NCBI GenBank assembly: GCA_030651285.1
Contig: JAUSCN010000018.1
Coordinates: 1-61,596, forward strand
Source: a bacterium
GTDB taxonomy: Bacteria > Patescibacteriota > Minisyncoccia > Phycocordibacterales > Phycocordibacteraceae
Length of the DNA: 61,596 nucleotides
Direction of reading: 5' to 3'
Under the pieces are notes generated by a model. The model had not been told where the DNA came from. It did not search any database and saw only the letters and a program-made list of their open reading frames with translations. The stretch's first letter is position 1, and each line of letters starts with the position of its first letter. Of the stretch, positions 40,607 through 48,174 are shown one piece after another. Both the position numbers and the translations under genes were made by a program.

Positions 40607-41686
40607 TTAACGAGCAGTGAGTACGTTCCAAGACTGAACAGAAGTGCTTTCGTCGCTAGAATGCGCGAGTAATGTATTACCTGCACCGACCCACAAAGCG
40701 TCAACCGTTTTGGGAAAAGTACGGACACTACCGACCCGCACATCAACAACCCACACTGAATCTTCAGCGGACAACACCAAGAGGTGCGGACCGGCTGGAT
40801 ATTCAACGCGGGAGTAATCCATATACGGAAGCTTCTGCACTCCTGTCGTAATGAGTTGCGGCACAGCCCCACCCGAAATTAAGAGTGAATATACATCAAC
40901 TCGATTCTGGTTTGATGGATCGCCCTTTTGTTGAGCAGGTTGATTAAGCGCAGCGAAATAAAGAGTGTTGCTATCTTCAGAAAAAGCGAGTGGCACATAG
41001 GCAGCGCCATCCGGCTTATACGTCGATAACACCTTACCTGAAGAAAGGGCTATGACACTGATTCCGCCGGCATCCCCGACGCTGTAAGGAGTCGAATTTA
41101 AGAAAGCAAGTTTGCCTCCGTCAGGAGAGAAGACAGCGTAGGTTGCCTTCTCTAAGACGGCACGCTCCTCACCTTTTACATCAATGATGCGGAGTACTCC
41201 ATTCTCATCGGTTGCAGCTATATAGGAACTGCCAGGTGAAAGCTTTACATACCCTCCTCCCGTATATACACGAATCACCTTGCCGTATGCATCACCAAGC
41301 CACGTCACAACATCTGCCACACTCTCCCTATTTGACCCCTCTATCGTTTGATAGAGATATTTTCCAGTTTGACGATTCACGTCTGCAAGACGATACACAT
41401 TGTCTGCAATGACTTGTCTCGAAATTTCCGTCGTACTCGTCGCCCCTTCTACTGGCTTCTTTACCTGTGAAAGAAAAAGCGTTCCTTTTCGGAAGGACGG
41501 AACAGTAATAGTTGGTGAATTCTGATCGTACGGGGACAGAAGGATGCGTTCTGAAGGAATCCCTTGAGCCCATCCTGGCGTAGACATAGTCAGCCACGCA
41601 ATGGCAAATGCTACCGCCACACCCGTTAGTACGAGTGCTGCGAGAACTTTTCGTGGTTTCTGTTGGGTACGATGCTGCATGTTCAT
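40607..41686 (-). CDS. Membrane-anchored beta-propeller-like protein
   Basis: This 359-aa protein has a basic N-terminus and one helix (about 13-35, VLAALVLTGVAVAFAIAWL), then repeated propeller-like blades: SPGSSYIAATDENGVLRIID, FSPDGGKLAFLN, FSEDSNTLYFAA and DSVWVVDVRVGSVRTF, resembling TolB/WD40-type sequences. No enzymatic motif is seen. Its leader contains a 33-nt palindrome and a start-stop mini-ORF, and an AAAGGAG site precedes the ATG. It probably acts on the cell surface with the M23 peptidase encoded just downstream. Confidence 0.7.
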   Translation of the reverse strand: MNMQHRTQQKPRKVLAALVLTGVAVAFAIAWLTMSTPGWAQGIPSERILLSPYDQNSPTITVPSFRKGTLFLSQVKKPVEGATSTTEISRQVIADNVYRLADVNRQTGKYLYQTIEGSNRESVADVVTWLGDAYGKVIRVYTGGGYVKLSPGSSYIAATDENGVLRIIDVKGEERAVLEKATYAVFSPDGGKLAFLNSTPYSVGDAGGISVIALSSGKVLSTYKPDGAAYVPLAFSEDSNTLYFAALNQPAQQKGDPSNQNRVDVYSLLISGGAVPQLITTGVQKLPYMDYSRVEYPAGPHLLVLSAEDSVWVVDVRVGSVRTFPKTVDALWVGAGNTLLAHSSDESTSVQSWNVLTAR

Positions 41687-41743
41687 TTAATAACTCCTTT
41701 TGATGAAGGCTAATTTCGCGCCTGCTCCTAGATTGTCGCAATT

Positions 41744-41760
41744 CTACATAATGACCTCCT
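41744..41760 (-). promoter_or_regulatory. Shine-Dalgarno followed by an ATG-TAG start-stop in the leader
   Basis: On the minus strand AGGAGG (41760-41755) is followed after 5 nt by ATG (41749-41747) and immediately TAG. It lies upstream of the real start at 41686, which has its own AAAGGAG. Confidence 0.4.
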
Positions 41761-41777
41761 ATCTGTTAAAGAACAAT

Positions 41778-41810
41778 GTAATTAGCTAGCGCAACGCGCT
41801 AGCTAATTAC
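41778..41810. repeat. Perfect 33-nt palindrome
   Basis: Fifteen-bp arms, GTAATTAGCTAGCGC (41778-41792) and GCGCTAGCTAATTAC (41796-41810), flank an AAC loop. It lies within the transcribed leader of the beta-propeller gene and has no T-run directly after it on the minus strand. Confidence 0.85.
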
Positions 41811-41815
41811 AAAAT

Positions 41816-41845
41816 ATTATATCACATTAATGCGCATCTAACCAA
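41816..41845 (-). promoter_or_regulatory. Candidate promoter TTGGTT-18 bp-TATAAT
   Basis: On the minus strand -35 TTGGTT (41845-41840) and a perfect TATAAT (41821-41816) place the palindrome at the very start of the mRNA. Confidence 0.5.
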
Positions 41846-41876
41846 TCGCTTATTCTTGACTCTGCCGTAGCGAGAC

Positions 41877-41963
41877 TCTGCAATCCTCCGAAACCGCAAA
41901 ACCCAGGAAGAAACCATCGTTCCTCTCGCAGGCATCATTGATCATTTAAAGTCGGTGGCATAG
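41877..41963 (+). pseudogene. Duplicated 3' end of the HisRS-like gene
   Basis: The frame encodes SAILRNRKTQEETIVPLAG then IIDHLKSVA and a stop, matching the last 28 residues of the gene ending at 39826 with one substitution (Q to K). 41901-41959 is identical over 59 nt to 39764-39822, while the preceding 24 nt carry mostly synonymous changes. An in-frame TAG at 41868 shows that no full gene exists here. Confidence 0.92.
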
Positions 41964-42008
41964 GTGCGCTAGACAACCCTCACTTCAATATGTTAGAGTC
42001 TTTTTCAC

Positions 42009-42278
42009 ATGACAGCTGGCACACGAGTTGAGGTCCGACGCGGAAAGAACGAGAGTTCAACCGCACTTATCCGTCGTTTTACCCGCAGAGCGCAGGGACT
42101 CGGTCTCGTACGCGAGGTTCGAAATAACCGCTACTGGCAACGTGTAAAATCTAAGAATGTCGGACACAAACGCGCCCTCATTTCTAAAGTACGCCGCGAA
42201 ACATACAACGAACTCGTGAAGCTCGGCAAGATTGATCCTGCTGCTCGCAAGAACTCACGCGGCAAGACGTCTAAGTAA
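42009..42278 (+). CDS. rpsU: 30S ribosomal protein S21-like
   Basis: bS21 sits near the 3' end of 16S rRNA and helps initiation. The 89-aa product has VEVRRGKNESSTALIRRFT, RRAQGLGLVREVRNNRYW, and a basic C-terminal extension (ISKVRRETYNELV, NSRGKTSK) that makes it longer than the usual ~70 aa. A TAGAGT -10-like box lies 9 nt upstream (41994-41999). ybeY begins 4 nt after its stop. Confidence 0.8.
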   Translation: MTAGTRVEVRRGKNESSTALIRRFTRRAQGLGLVREVRNNRYWQRVKSKNVGHKRALISKVRRETYNELVKLGKIDPAARKNSRGKTSK

Positions 42279-42282
42279 CCGA

Positions 42283-42762
42283 ATGTCGGGAGTCTCCATC
42301 AAAAACCTGACGCGGCGCAAAAGTGTGCCGCGTTTTGCGTATAAGATGATCGCTGAAAATGTCCTTCCCAGGTGGGATATCTCGCTCGTCTTTGTCGATC
42401 CCAGCAAAGCACGCACACTCAACGAACAGATGCGCGGCAAGACCTACGTGCCCAACGTCCTTTCCTACGCCCTTGAGGGTAAGAACGGTGAAATCATCAT
42501 CTGCCTAAACGAAGCTGAAAAACAGGCTCCTACGTATGACATGGATGGGCGCACCTTCGTGCTCTATCTCTTTATCCACGGCCTCCTGCATATAAAGGGA
42601 TGGGCGCATGGTGTTAGGATGGAAGAATGCGAACGAAATCTCTTGGCAAAATTCGCCAAGGGTGGTCTACGCAGTTATCTTCATGAAACGACGCATAGCA
42701 ACGGGCATAGACATCGGGACATACCAGGTAAAGATGGTCGTCACCGAGGAGATCTTCGATAA
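42283..42762 (+). CDS. ybeY: Endoribonuclease YbeY
   Basis: YbeY is a zinc-dependent RNase involved in 16S rRNA 3' maturation and 70S quality control. The 159-aa product has SLVFVDPSKARTLNEQMRGK, DVLSF-like NVLSYALE, and the metal motif FIHGLLHIKGWAHG, corresponding to HGxLHLxGYDH with three His. The ~27 C-terminal codons overlap the 5' end of ftsA by 80 nt in another frame and look unconserved (HSNGHRHRDIPGKDGRH). The start at 42283 avoids overlap with the S21-like gene. Confidence 0.9.
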   Translation: MSGVSIKNLTRRKSVPRFAYKMIAENVLPRWDISLVFVDPSKARTLNEQMRGKTYVPNVLSYALEGKNGEIIICLNEAEKQAPTYDMDGRTFVLYLFIHGLLHIKGWAHGVRMEECERNLLAKFAKGGLRSYLHETTHSNGHRHRDIPGKDGRHRGDLR

Positions 42763-43843
42763 GCGTACGAGTGCGCGACAGATTCGCATACTTGGTACTG
42801 GTCTCGCCGAATCAAAAGGTCTGCGTCACGGGTACATCGTCAATACAGAAGAAGTTTCCGCAAGCATTCGGGAAGCGAAGCGTCAGGCAGAAGCTGCTGC
42901 ACGCATACCAATCCAGGCAGCATTTCTCGCCATCGGTGGTATCTCGCTTGATGAAGCTCGAGCAGCCGGCTTTGCCATCATCTCCCGTGCCGACCAGGAA
43001 ATAACTGCTCTCGACATTGAAAAGGCTGGCAAGGCAGCACGCGAAGCCGCGGCACCAGGTTTTCTCAATCGTCACGTCCTCCACAGCATCCCTGTCGAAT
43101 ACCGCATTGATGGGAACAAAGTGCTCGGCGATCCGCTTGGCATGAAAGGCGTCCGTCTCGAGGTTGATTATCTGTTTGTCACTTGCCTCTCCCAGCACGA
43201 AGAGGCTCTTTCTAAAGCAGCTGAGGGAGCAGATATCGAAGTTATAGATCGTATGGCCTCCCCACTTGCCGGATCATACGTCCTTCTTGATGGCGACCAG
43301 AAGATGAAGGGCTGCCTACTCGCAAACATCGGCGCAGAAACGGTCTCGATTGTTGTCTACGACGAAGGCATTCCTGTTTCAGTAAAAGTATTCCCGATCG
43401 GCTCGAGCCATATTACCGACGACATCGCACTCGGTCTGCGTATCTCACTTGAAGAAGCGGAGCGCGTAAAGCTCGGCAAGCTCTCCGGACAAATGTATCC
43501 GCGCAAAAAAGTCGACGACCTTATCGAGACACGTCTTAACATGATGTTCGCACTCATCGACAAGCATTTAAAATCTCTCGGTCGTCGCGGACCGCTCCCT
43601 GCTGGCATCATTATTTCAGGAGGAGGCGCAGGAGCGGGCTCCATCAGTGACATCGCAAAAGGATCTCTCAAGCTTCCTGCGCGTCTTGCAGAATTCCGTA
43701 TCTCCGCAGACACAAAGATCCGTGACGCGACATGGGCTGTCGCATACGGCCTCGCACTTTGGGGACTCACTGGCGATGTCACCGCACCAAAGAAAAGTTT
43801 CCATGCATTTATAGGGAAGTTTCTACAGCAATTCCTTCCCTAG
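42683..43843 (+). CDS. ftsA: Cell division protein FtsA
   Basis: FtsA is an actin-like ATPase that tethers FtsZ to the membrane. The 386-aa protein has the phosphate-1 motif ATGIDIGTYQVKMVV, domain 1C (about 85-165), ANIGAETVSIVVYDEG (phosphate 2) and GIIISGGGAGAGSI (adenosine motif). A C-terminal amphipathic helix, FHAFIGKFLQQFLP, is the membrane-targeting sequence. The start at 42683 (MKRRIATGID) lies inside the end of ybeY. ftsZ follows after 116 nt with its own promoter. Confidence 0.94.
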   Translation: MKRRIATGIDIGTYQVKMVVTEEIFDKRTSARQIRILGTGLAESKGLRHGYIVNTEEVSASIREAKRQAEAAARIPIQAAFLAIGGISLDEARAAGFAIISRADQEITALDIEKAGKAAREAAAPGFLNRHVLHSIPVEYRIDGNKVLGDPLGMKGVRLEVDYLFVTCLSQHEEALSKAAEGADIEVIDRMASPLAGSYVLLDGDQKMKGCLLANIGAETVSIVVYDEGIPVSVKVFPIGSSHITDDIALGLRISLEEAERVKLGKLSGQMYPRKKVDDLIETRLNMMFALIDKHLKSLGRRGPLPAGIIISGGGAGAGSISDIAKGSLKLPARLAEFRISADTKIRDATWAVAYGLALWGLTGDVTAPKKSFHAFIGKFLQQFLP

Positions 43844-43913
43844 CCCCAACATGATTGCAAAAGCTCGATCGTTCGCTCTTATACGGCGAGTCGTATCTAG
43901 AGACTGTCAATAT

Positions 43914-43940
43914 TTGCATAGTTCACTATTCTGCTATCAT
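43914..43940 (+). promoter_or_regulatory. ftsZ promoter TTGCAT-15 bp-TATCAT
   Basis: TGCTATCAT (-10 at 43935-43940) includes the A and T of the in-frame ATG at 43939. If active, it makes the ATG at 43960 the start, with a ~13-nt leader. Confidence 0.5.
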
Positions 43941-43959
43941 GTCGGGAACACGTACTGAT

Positions 43960-45237
43960 ATGTCAAAACGCGTTGAACCAGAGATTGAGACATTTGCACG
44001 CATCCGCGTAGTCGGAGTTGGCGGCTCTGGAAAGAACGCAGTCAACCACATGATCCAGTCGAAGGTGCGCGGTGTTGAATTCATCGCTATCAACTCTGAC
44101 GCACAAGACCTCCACCGCTCGCTCGCAAAACGCAAAATCCATATCGGAAAGAATCTGACGCGCGGCCTTGGCACAGGAATGAATCCTGATCTCGGACGAC
44201 GTGCCGCCGAAGAGACTCGACAGGAAATTCAAGAAGCGCTTGCTGGCAGCGACATGGTGTTTATCACGGGAGGTATGGGTGGCGGTACTGGCACTGGATC
44301 TGCGGCTGTCGTAGCAAAGATTGCAAAAGAGATCGGTGCGCTTGTCATCGCCGTCGTAACAAAACCATTCTCATTTGAAGGGTCGCAGCGCAAAGAGATC
44401 GCTGAGCGCGGACTCGCCGAACTCAAGAAAGAAGTCGACGCATTCATCGTCATTCCAAACGACAAGCTGCTTGCTATCGTAGAAAAAGAGACATCAGCAA
44501 AGAATGCCTTTGCAATGTGCGATGAGATTCTCCGCCAGGCCGTAGAAGGAGTTTCAGACATCATTACGATGCCAGGCGAGATCAACACCGACTTCAACGA
44601 CATCAAGGCGATCATGGAAGGCGCAGGCCCTGCACTCATGGGCATCGGTGTTGCCGAAGGCGACGAGCGCGCAAAGGAAGCGGCTACACGAGCTGTCAAT
44701 TCCCCACTACTCGACGTCTCCATCTCAGGCGCGAAAGGCATCCTCTTCGTGGTCGCTGGCTCCGACGATCTCGGTATCATGGAAGTGCAGGAGGCTGCAA
44801 AAGTTATCAACGAGTCTGTCGACAAGAGCGCAAAGATCATATTCGGTATCATGCGCGACGAGAAGCTCAAGAAGGGCCAGATCCGCATCATCGTCATCGC
44901 AACCGGCTTCCCAGAGAGCGCGGCTAGCATAACGCCAACATCCGTCAGCTCTGGTCTTGAACGTTCACTCTTTTCTGCACCAGTCGAACGACGCGAGGAA
45001 GACCGTGGTCGCATCTACCACGAAATTTTGAAACGTGAGGAACCGAAAGTCGAAATCGAAAAGATTGAATACATCAAGACCGAACCGTCCAAAGAAAAAG
45101 AGAAGGAGGTCGTGAAAATGAAAGAGGAACCGATCGTCACGGCAATCCCTCAAAAGCGCGAATCGGCACCTACGATTCCTGAAGATGACGAAGCATGGGG
45201 CGCCATTCCAGCCTTTCTCCGACGTCATAAGAAATAA
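43960..45237 (+). CDS. ftsZ: Cell division protein FtsZ
   Basis: FtsZ is the tubulin-like GTPase that forms the division ring. Of 425 aa, residues 8-300 are the GTPase core: VVGVGGSGKNAVNHM, the tubulin signature GGMGGGTGTGSA (about 103-114), VTKPFSFEG, and the T7 loop DFNDIKAIMEG. A charged linker rich in Lys/Glu (about 345-400) leads to the C-terminal peptide AIPAFLRRHKK, which contacts FtsA. MSGTRTD (43939) is an alternative start. A terminator follows directly. Confidence 0.96.
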   Translation: MSKRVEPEIETFARIRVVGVGGSGKNAVNHMIQSKVRGVEFIAINSDAQDLHRSLAKRKIHIGKNLTRGLGTGMNPDLGRRAAEETRQEIQEALAGSDMVFITGGMGGGTGTGSAAVVAKIAKEIGALVIAVVTKPFSFEGSQRKEIAERGLAELKKEVDAFIVIPNDKLLAIVEKETSAKNAFAMCDEILRQAVEGVSDIITMPGEINTDFNDIKAIMEGAGPALMGIGVAEGDERAKEAATRAVNSPLLDVSISGAKGILFVVAGSDDLGIMEVQEAAKVINESVDKSAKIIFGIMRDEKLKKGQIRIIVIATGFPESAASITPTSVSSGLERSLFSAPVERREEDRGRIYHEILKREEPKVEIEKIEYIKTEPSKEKEKEVVKMKEEPIVTAIPQKRESAPTIPEDDEAWGAIPAFLRRHKK

Positions 45238-45262
45238 ACCCGGAAACCCGGGTTTATTTCTT
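45232..45262 (+). terminator. Terminator of ftsZ
   Basis: Stem AAATAAACCCGG / CCCGGGTTTATTT with an AAA loop overlaps the ftsZ stop codon and is followed by CTTTC. Confidence 0.85.
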
Positions 45263-45332
45263 TCTACCGGCACTCGTTCAGAATCATGATATAGAAATTT
45301 CATAATTCACTCTCTCGTTTGGTAGTAAAACA

Positions 45333-45482
45333 GTCCGTCTCGCCATCCCCGCCGCAAAGCGGACGGGGCATTGGCGGGCGGACACCCGGGTGTTTTTCTG
45401 GACAAAGATGCGGCCTCCGCCGCACATATTTAATTTCGGCCACTCATCCTCGCCGCAAAGCGAGCGAGGCATTCTGGGCCGA
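45333..45482. repeat. Pair of related imperfect palindromes between ftsZ and trxB
   Basis: Unit 1 (45333-45383) pairs GTCCG with CGGAC, CGCC with GGCG, CCCCG with CGGGG and CCGC with GCGG around an AAA loop. Unit 2 (45436-45482) pairs TCGGCC with GGCCGA, CCTCG with CGAGG and CGC with GCG around the same AAA loop. Both keep an internal CAT...CATT bulge pair. Arm sequences differ but pairing is kept. Between them lie ACACCCGGGTGTTTTT (terminator-like) and a GCGGC-CTCC-GCCGC hairpin. No coding potential is seen. Confidence 0.75.
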
Positions 45483-45498
45483 CTCCAGTAAAAAGTGA

Positions 45499-45504
45499 TA
45501 GGAT
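45499..45504 (+). promoter_or_regulatory. -10 box of the thioredoxin reductase gene (TAGGAT)
   Basis: TGATAGGAT ends 7 nt before the ATG at 45512. Confidence 0.4.
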
Positions 45505-45511
45505 AAAAACC

Positions 45512-46435
45512 ATGAAAGATCTCATTATCATCGGTGGCGGCCCGGGAGGCATCGCTGGAGCAGTGTATGCAGCACGCAAACAGCTTCACACTACACTCAT
45601 TACTGAAGAAATCGGCGGACAATCAAGCGTGTCTGAAGGTATTGAGAACTGGATCGGCACAGCGAAAATAAGCGGTGCAGATCTCGCAAAATCATTTAAG
45701 AATCATCTTGATGCGGTGAAGGGTGATTTCGTGGACATTGCGCTCGGCGAACGCGTCGTCTCCCTTGAGAAAACCTCAGATGGTTTTTCGGCAAAGACGA
45801 AGACTGGAAAAGAATTTTCAGCAAAAGCAGTACTCATCGCGTCGGGTGCAAGCCGTCGCAAACTCAACGTCCCAGGTTCCGACCTGTTTGAGAACAAAGG
45901 CGTCACCTACTGCGCGTCGTGCGATGGTCCACTTTTCGGCGGTATGGACGTGATCGTCGTCGGTGGCGGTAATGCGGGCTTCGAGAGCGCTCTGCAGCTC
46001 CTCGCGTACTCGAAATCAGTCACATTGGTTCATCGCCATCAGGAATTTAAAGCTGATGCGGTGACGGTTCAGAAAGCACTCGCCCATCCGAATATGCGCG
46101 TCGTCCGTCATGCTGAGCCACTTGAGGTTATGGGTGACAAGTTTGTAACAGGCCTCAAATATACTGATAAGGATTCGGGCGAAGTGAAAGAAATTCCTGC
46201 GTCCGGCATCTTCGTCGAAGCAGGCGTCATCCCGAACACAGGATACTTGGAAGGACTTGTCGAGCTCGACGATGTAAAGCGCGTAAAGACTGACCCTCGC
46301 AGCCAGCGCACGAGCGTAGAAGGTATCTGGGCTGCGGGCGACTGCACCGACGAGCTCTACCACCAAAACAATATCGCCGCAGGAGACGGTGTAAAAGCGC
46401 TCGAAGACATCTACCTCTGGATCAAGAAGCACTAG
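45512..46435 (+). CDS. trxB: Thioredoxin reductase-like flavoprotein
   Basis: This enzyme transfers electrons from NAD(P)H through FAD to thioredoxin. The 307-aa product has the FAD motif IIIGGGPGGIAGAVYAAR, the redox-active CASC pair in TYCASCDGP (about 134-137), the NAD(P)H motif VVGGGNAGFESALQL, and the C-terminal FAD motif GIWAAGDCTDE. The HRRDxFRA NADPH-binding motif reads VHRHQEFKADA, so cofactor preference may differ. No thioredoxin is adjacent. The peroxiredoxin at 11379 is a possible end user. Confidence 0.92.
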   Translation: MKDLIIIGGGPGGIAGAVYAARKQLHTTLITEEIGGQSSVSEGIENWIGTAKISGADLAKSFKNHLDAVKGDFVDIALGERVVSLEKTSDGFSAKTKTGKEFSAKAVLIASGASRRKLNVPGSDLFENKGVTYCASCDGPLFGGMDVIVVGGGNAGFESALQLLAYSKSVTLVHRHQEFKADAVTVQKALAHPNMRVVRHAEPLEVMGDKFVTGLKYTDKDSGEVKEIPASGIFVEAGVIPNTGYLEGLVELDDVKRVKTDPRSQRTSVEGIWAAGDCTDELYHQNNIAAGDGVKALEDIYLWIKKH

Positions 46436-47049
46436 CTCCGGTTTCGTTTGTAAACGTAGAACACAACAAGAACCAAAAGCGCGACACCACCAACAACGAC
46501 AGCATCATCTTTTATGACTGAAATGATGGTGTCGTAACTGCTACCGAAAAAATAACCAATAATAAGGAACTGTCCGATACCTACCGTGACACCAGCGATG
46601 TTGTAGCCCAGAAATTTCGTATATGGCACGCCATAGGTCCCGGCCAGAAACGGCGTTATCCAGGAAACTGGACCGAGCAGTCGTGAAAGAAATATAGCTT
46701 TAGTTCCGTGACTTTCAAAGAAAGACAAGCCCCTCTGATAATTCGTGTGATTGAAGATTTTATTGTGCTCATTAAAGAAAGAAATGCCGTAGCGGCGGCC
46801 AATCAGATAACTCGAGCTATCTCCAAGCACTCCGCCCAGAATAAGAACGGACGTCACTATCCAGATATTGAGTATCCCCGCTCCAGCAAGTAATGCGCCC
46901 GGAATGAAGAACATTTCTCCATAGACGAAGAAACCAACTCCGATCAGCGTTTCAAAGTAAGAACCGAAAAAAAGTACGGTGTATGAAAGGAGCTCGTGCT
47001 GAGATAGAAACGCGCTCACCTGTCCGGCGATGGTATTTATGAATTCCAT
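46432..47049 (-). CDS. DedA/SNARE-associated family membrane protein
   Basis: DedA-family proteins are involved in undecaprenyl-phosphate or phospholipid flipping and membrane homeostasis. The 205-aa protein has about five helices and the family motifs FIPGALLAGAG, GGVLGDSSSYLIGRRYG and the conserved Arg region FLSRLLGPVSWITPFLAG. It converges with trxB (4-nt overlap of ends) and overlaps the 3' end of the upstream glycosyltransferase gene by 13 nt, so the two are probably co-transcribed. Confidence 0.9.
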   Translation of the reverse strand: MEFINTIAGQVSAFLSQHELLSYTVLFFGSYFETLIGVGFFVYGEMFFIPGALLAGAGILNIWIVTSVLILGGVLGDSSSYLIGRRYGISFFNEHNKIFNHTNYQRGLSFFESHGTKAIFLSRLLGPVSWITPFLAGTYGVPYTKFLGYNIAGVTVGIGQFLIIGYFFGSSYDTIISVIKDDAVVVGGVALLVLVVFYVYKRNRS

Positions 47050-48131
47050 AGTTTTTTAAGAGCTTCGTACACCTCGACTGGAGTTATCTGATGAATGAAT
47101 CCTTTTCTCCTGGCGAAGAACATCTGGAATAATCCGCGACCATTCGACTTATCGATCACGATGTCTTTCCCATTCGGTGGCATATAGAAATGCGGACCAG
47201 GACCAAGAATCGAAATACTCCTCACATCCGCCAGGTGAGCCATATTTCTTGGGCCACTATCAATACCGATAAAATAATCGCTTGCGCGCAATACCAGCAT
47301 AAGCTGCATCAAATCAATCCTACCTATCAGCGAATATACGGGAAAATCGAGTCTTGATGCGATGCATGCATAATCACTAAGATCATCAGATCCCCCTACA
47401 AAAATGAACCTAGCATTGCCGATATCATGCGCCTCGCGGAGAAACGCGACCCAGTTATCATTGTTCCACTTTTTCATCGGCCAACTTGATCCCGTGTGAA
47501 TAACAATCTTCTTCTGTGACGTTTGCAACTCGTCAAGATGAGCAATCGAATCATAGTCGCTCTGAGTGAATTCAAATATCTCCTCGAACGAAATATCCCT
47601 TATTTTCCCGCCAAGCATTTCAAAATTCATCTCCCTCCACTGTTTTGGCGCACGCCTGCGTAACACGCTTACTAAAAGATGTAGAGCATACCGACCATAC
47701 AGCAGAAGACTGGTACGTATCTCACCCGCCGCAATCATGCTCACACTCTGAAGCGCATCCTTGCTGGCACGCATGACGATCACAGTCTCGTATGAAGGAA
47801 GTCGCTGGCTAGAAGTTTCTACATCTTCGATTCGTCGACCGTATAGTGACTTCGCCGTATATACACTCCTGACACCGCGCACCCTTTCGGCCAGAGAGTT
47901 GAGCGGGGGCGAAACCATCAGGTCGACGGCCACACTCTTGTTCCGTTGCATATAGTCCCGTATAGCAGGCAGAGAAGCAGCAAACTCGCCAATGAGGCAC
48001 GTGTTCACGATAAGTACGCCTCGCACCTCTTGCGACTCTTTCTTGCGAAAGAGATTTCTGAGAGCGAGAGCGCAGAAAATCGGAATTTCCTGGTATAGAT
48101 TGAGGTATTCCAGATTTACTCGTTCTTTCAT
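47037..48131 (-). CDS. Glycosyltransferase family 9 (heptosyltransferase-like)
   Basis: This 364-aa protein has the GT9 pattern: LIVNTCLIGEFAASLPAIRD near the N-terminus (donor-side loop) and a C-terminal half with VIHTGSSWPMKKWNNDNWVA, RFIFVGGSDDLSDY, LIGRIDLMQLMLVLRASDY and GIDSGPRNMAHLADVRSISI. GT9 enzymes add heptose or related sugars to surface glycans; the acceptor is unknown here and no LPS core genes are visible. The start at 48131 (MKERVNLEYL) is favoured over an upstream ATG at 48176, which overlaps the divergent GT2 start. Confidence 0.85.
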   Translation of the reverse strand: MKERVNLEYLNLYQEIPIFCALALRNLFRKKESQEVRGVLIVNTCLIGEFAASLPAIRDYMQRNKSVAVDLMVSPPLNSLAERVRGVRSVYTAKSLYGRRIEDVETSSQRLPSYETVIVMRASKDALQSVSMIAAGEIRTSLLLYGRYALHLLVSVLRRRAPKQWREMNFEMLGGKIRDISFEEIFEFTQSDYDSIAHLDELQTSQKKIVIHTGSSWPMKKWNNDNWVAFLREAHDIGNARFIFVGGSDDLSDYACIASRLDFPVYSLIGRIDLMQLMLVLRASDYFIGIDSGPRNMAHLADVRSISILGPGPHFYMPPNGKDIVIDKSNGRGLFQMFFARRKGFIHQITPVEVYEALKKLWNS

Positions 48132-48158
48132 TGCGATACCATCATGAGTATTCAGCGT

Positions 48159-48164
48159 TATACT
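48159..48164 (+). promoter_or_regulatory. -10 box of the GT2 gene (TATACT)
   Basis: TATACT ends 10 nt before the ATG at 48175. Confidence 0.5.
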
Positions 48165-48174
48165 AGCATGGTAC

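Noticed and set aside
41328-41741. 137-codon frame overlapping the beta-propeller gene start
   Set aside because: It has a TTG-type start too far from the Shine-Dalgarno site, and most of it overlaps the better-supported gene at 40607.
44229-45014. 261-codon minus-strand frame inside ftsZ
   Set aside because: It is a shadow frame caused by ftsZ codon bias. ftsZ is unambiguous.
45384-45435. Possible CRISPR-like repeats between ftsZ and trxB
   Set aside because: There are only two non-identical palindromic units, no spacer regularity and no cas genes.
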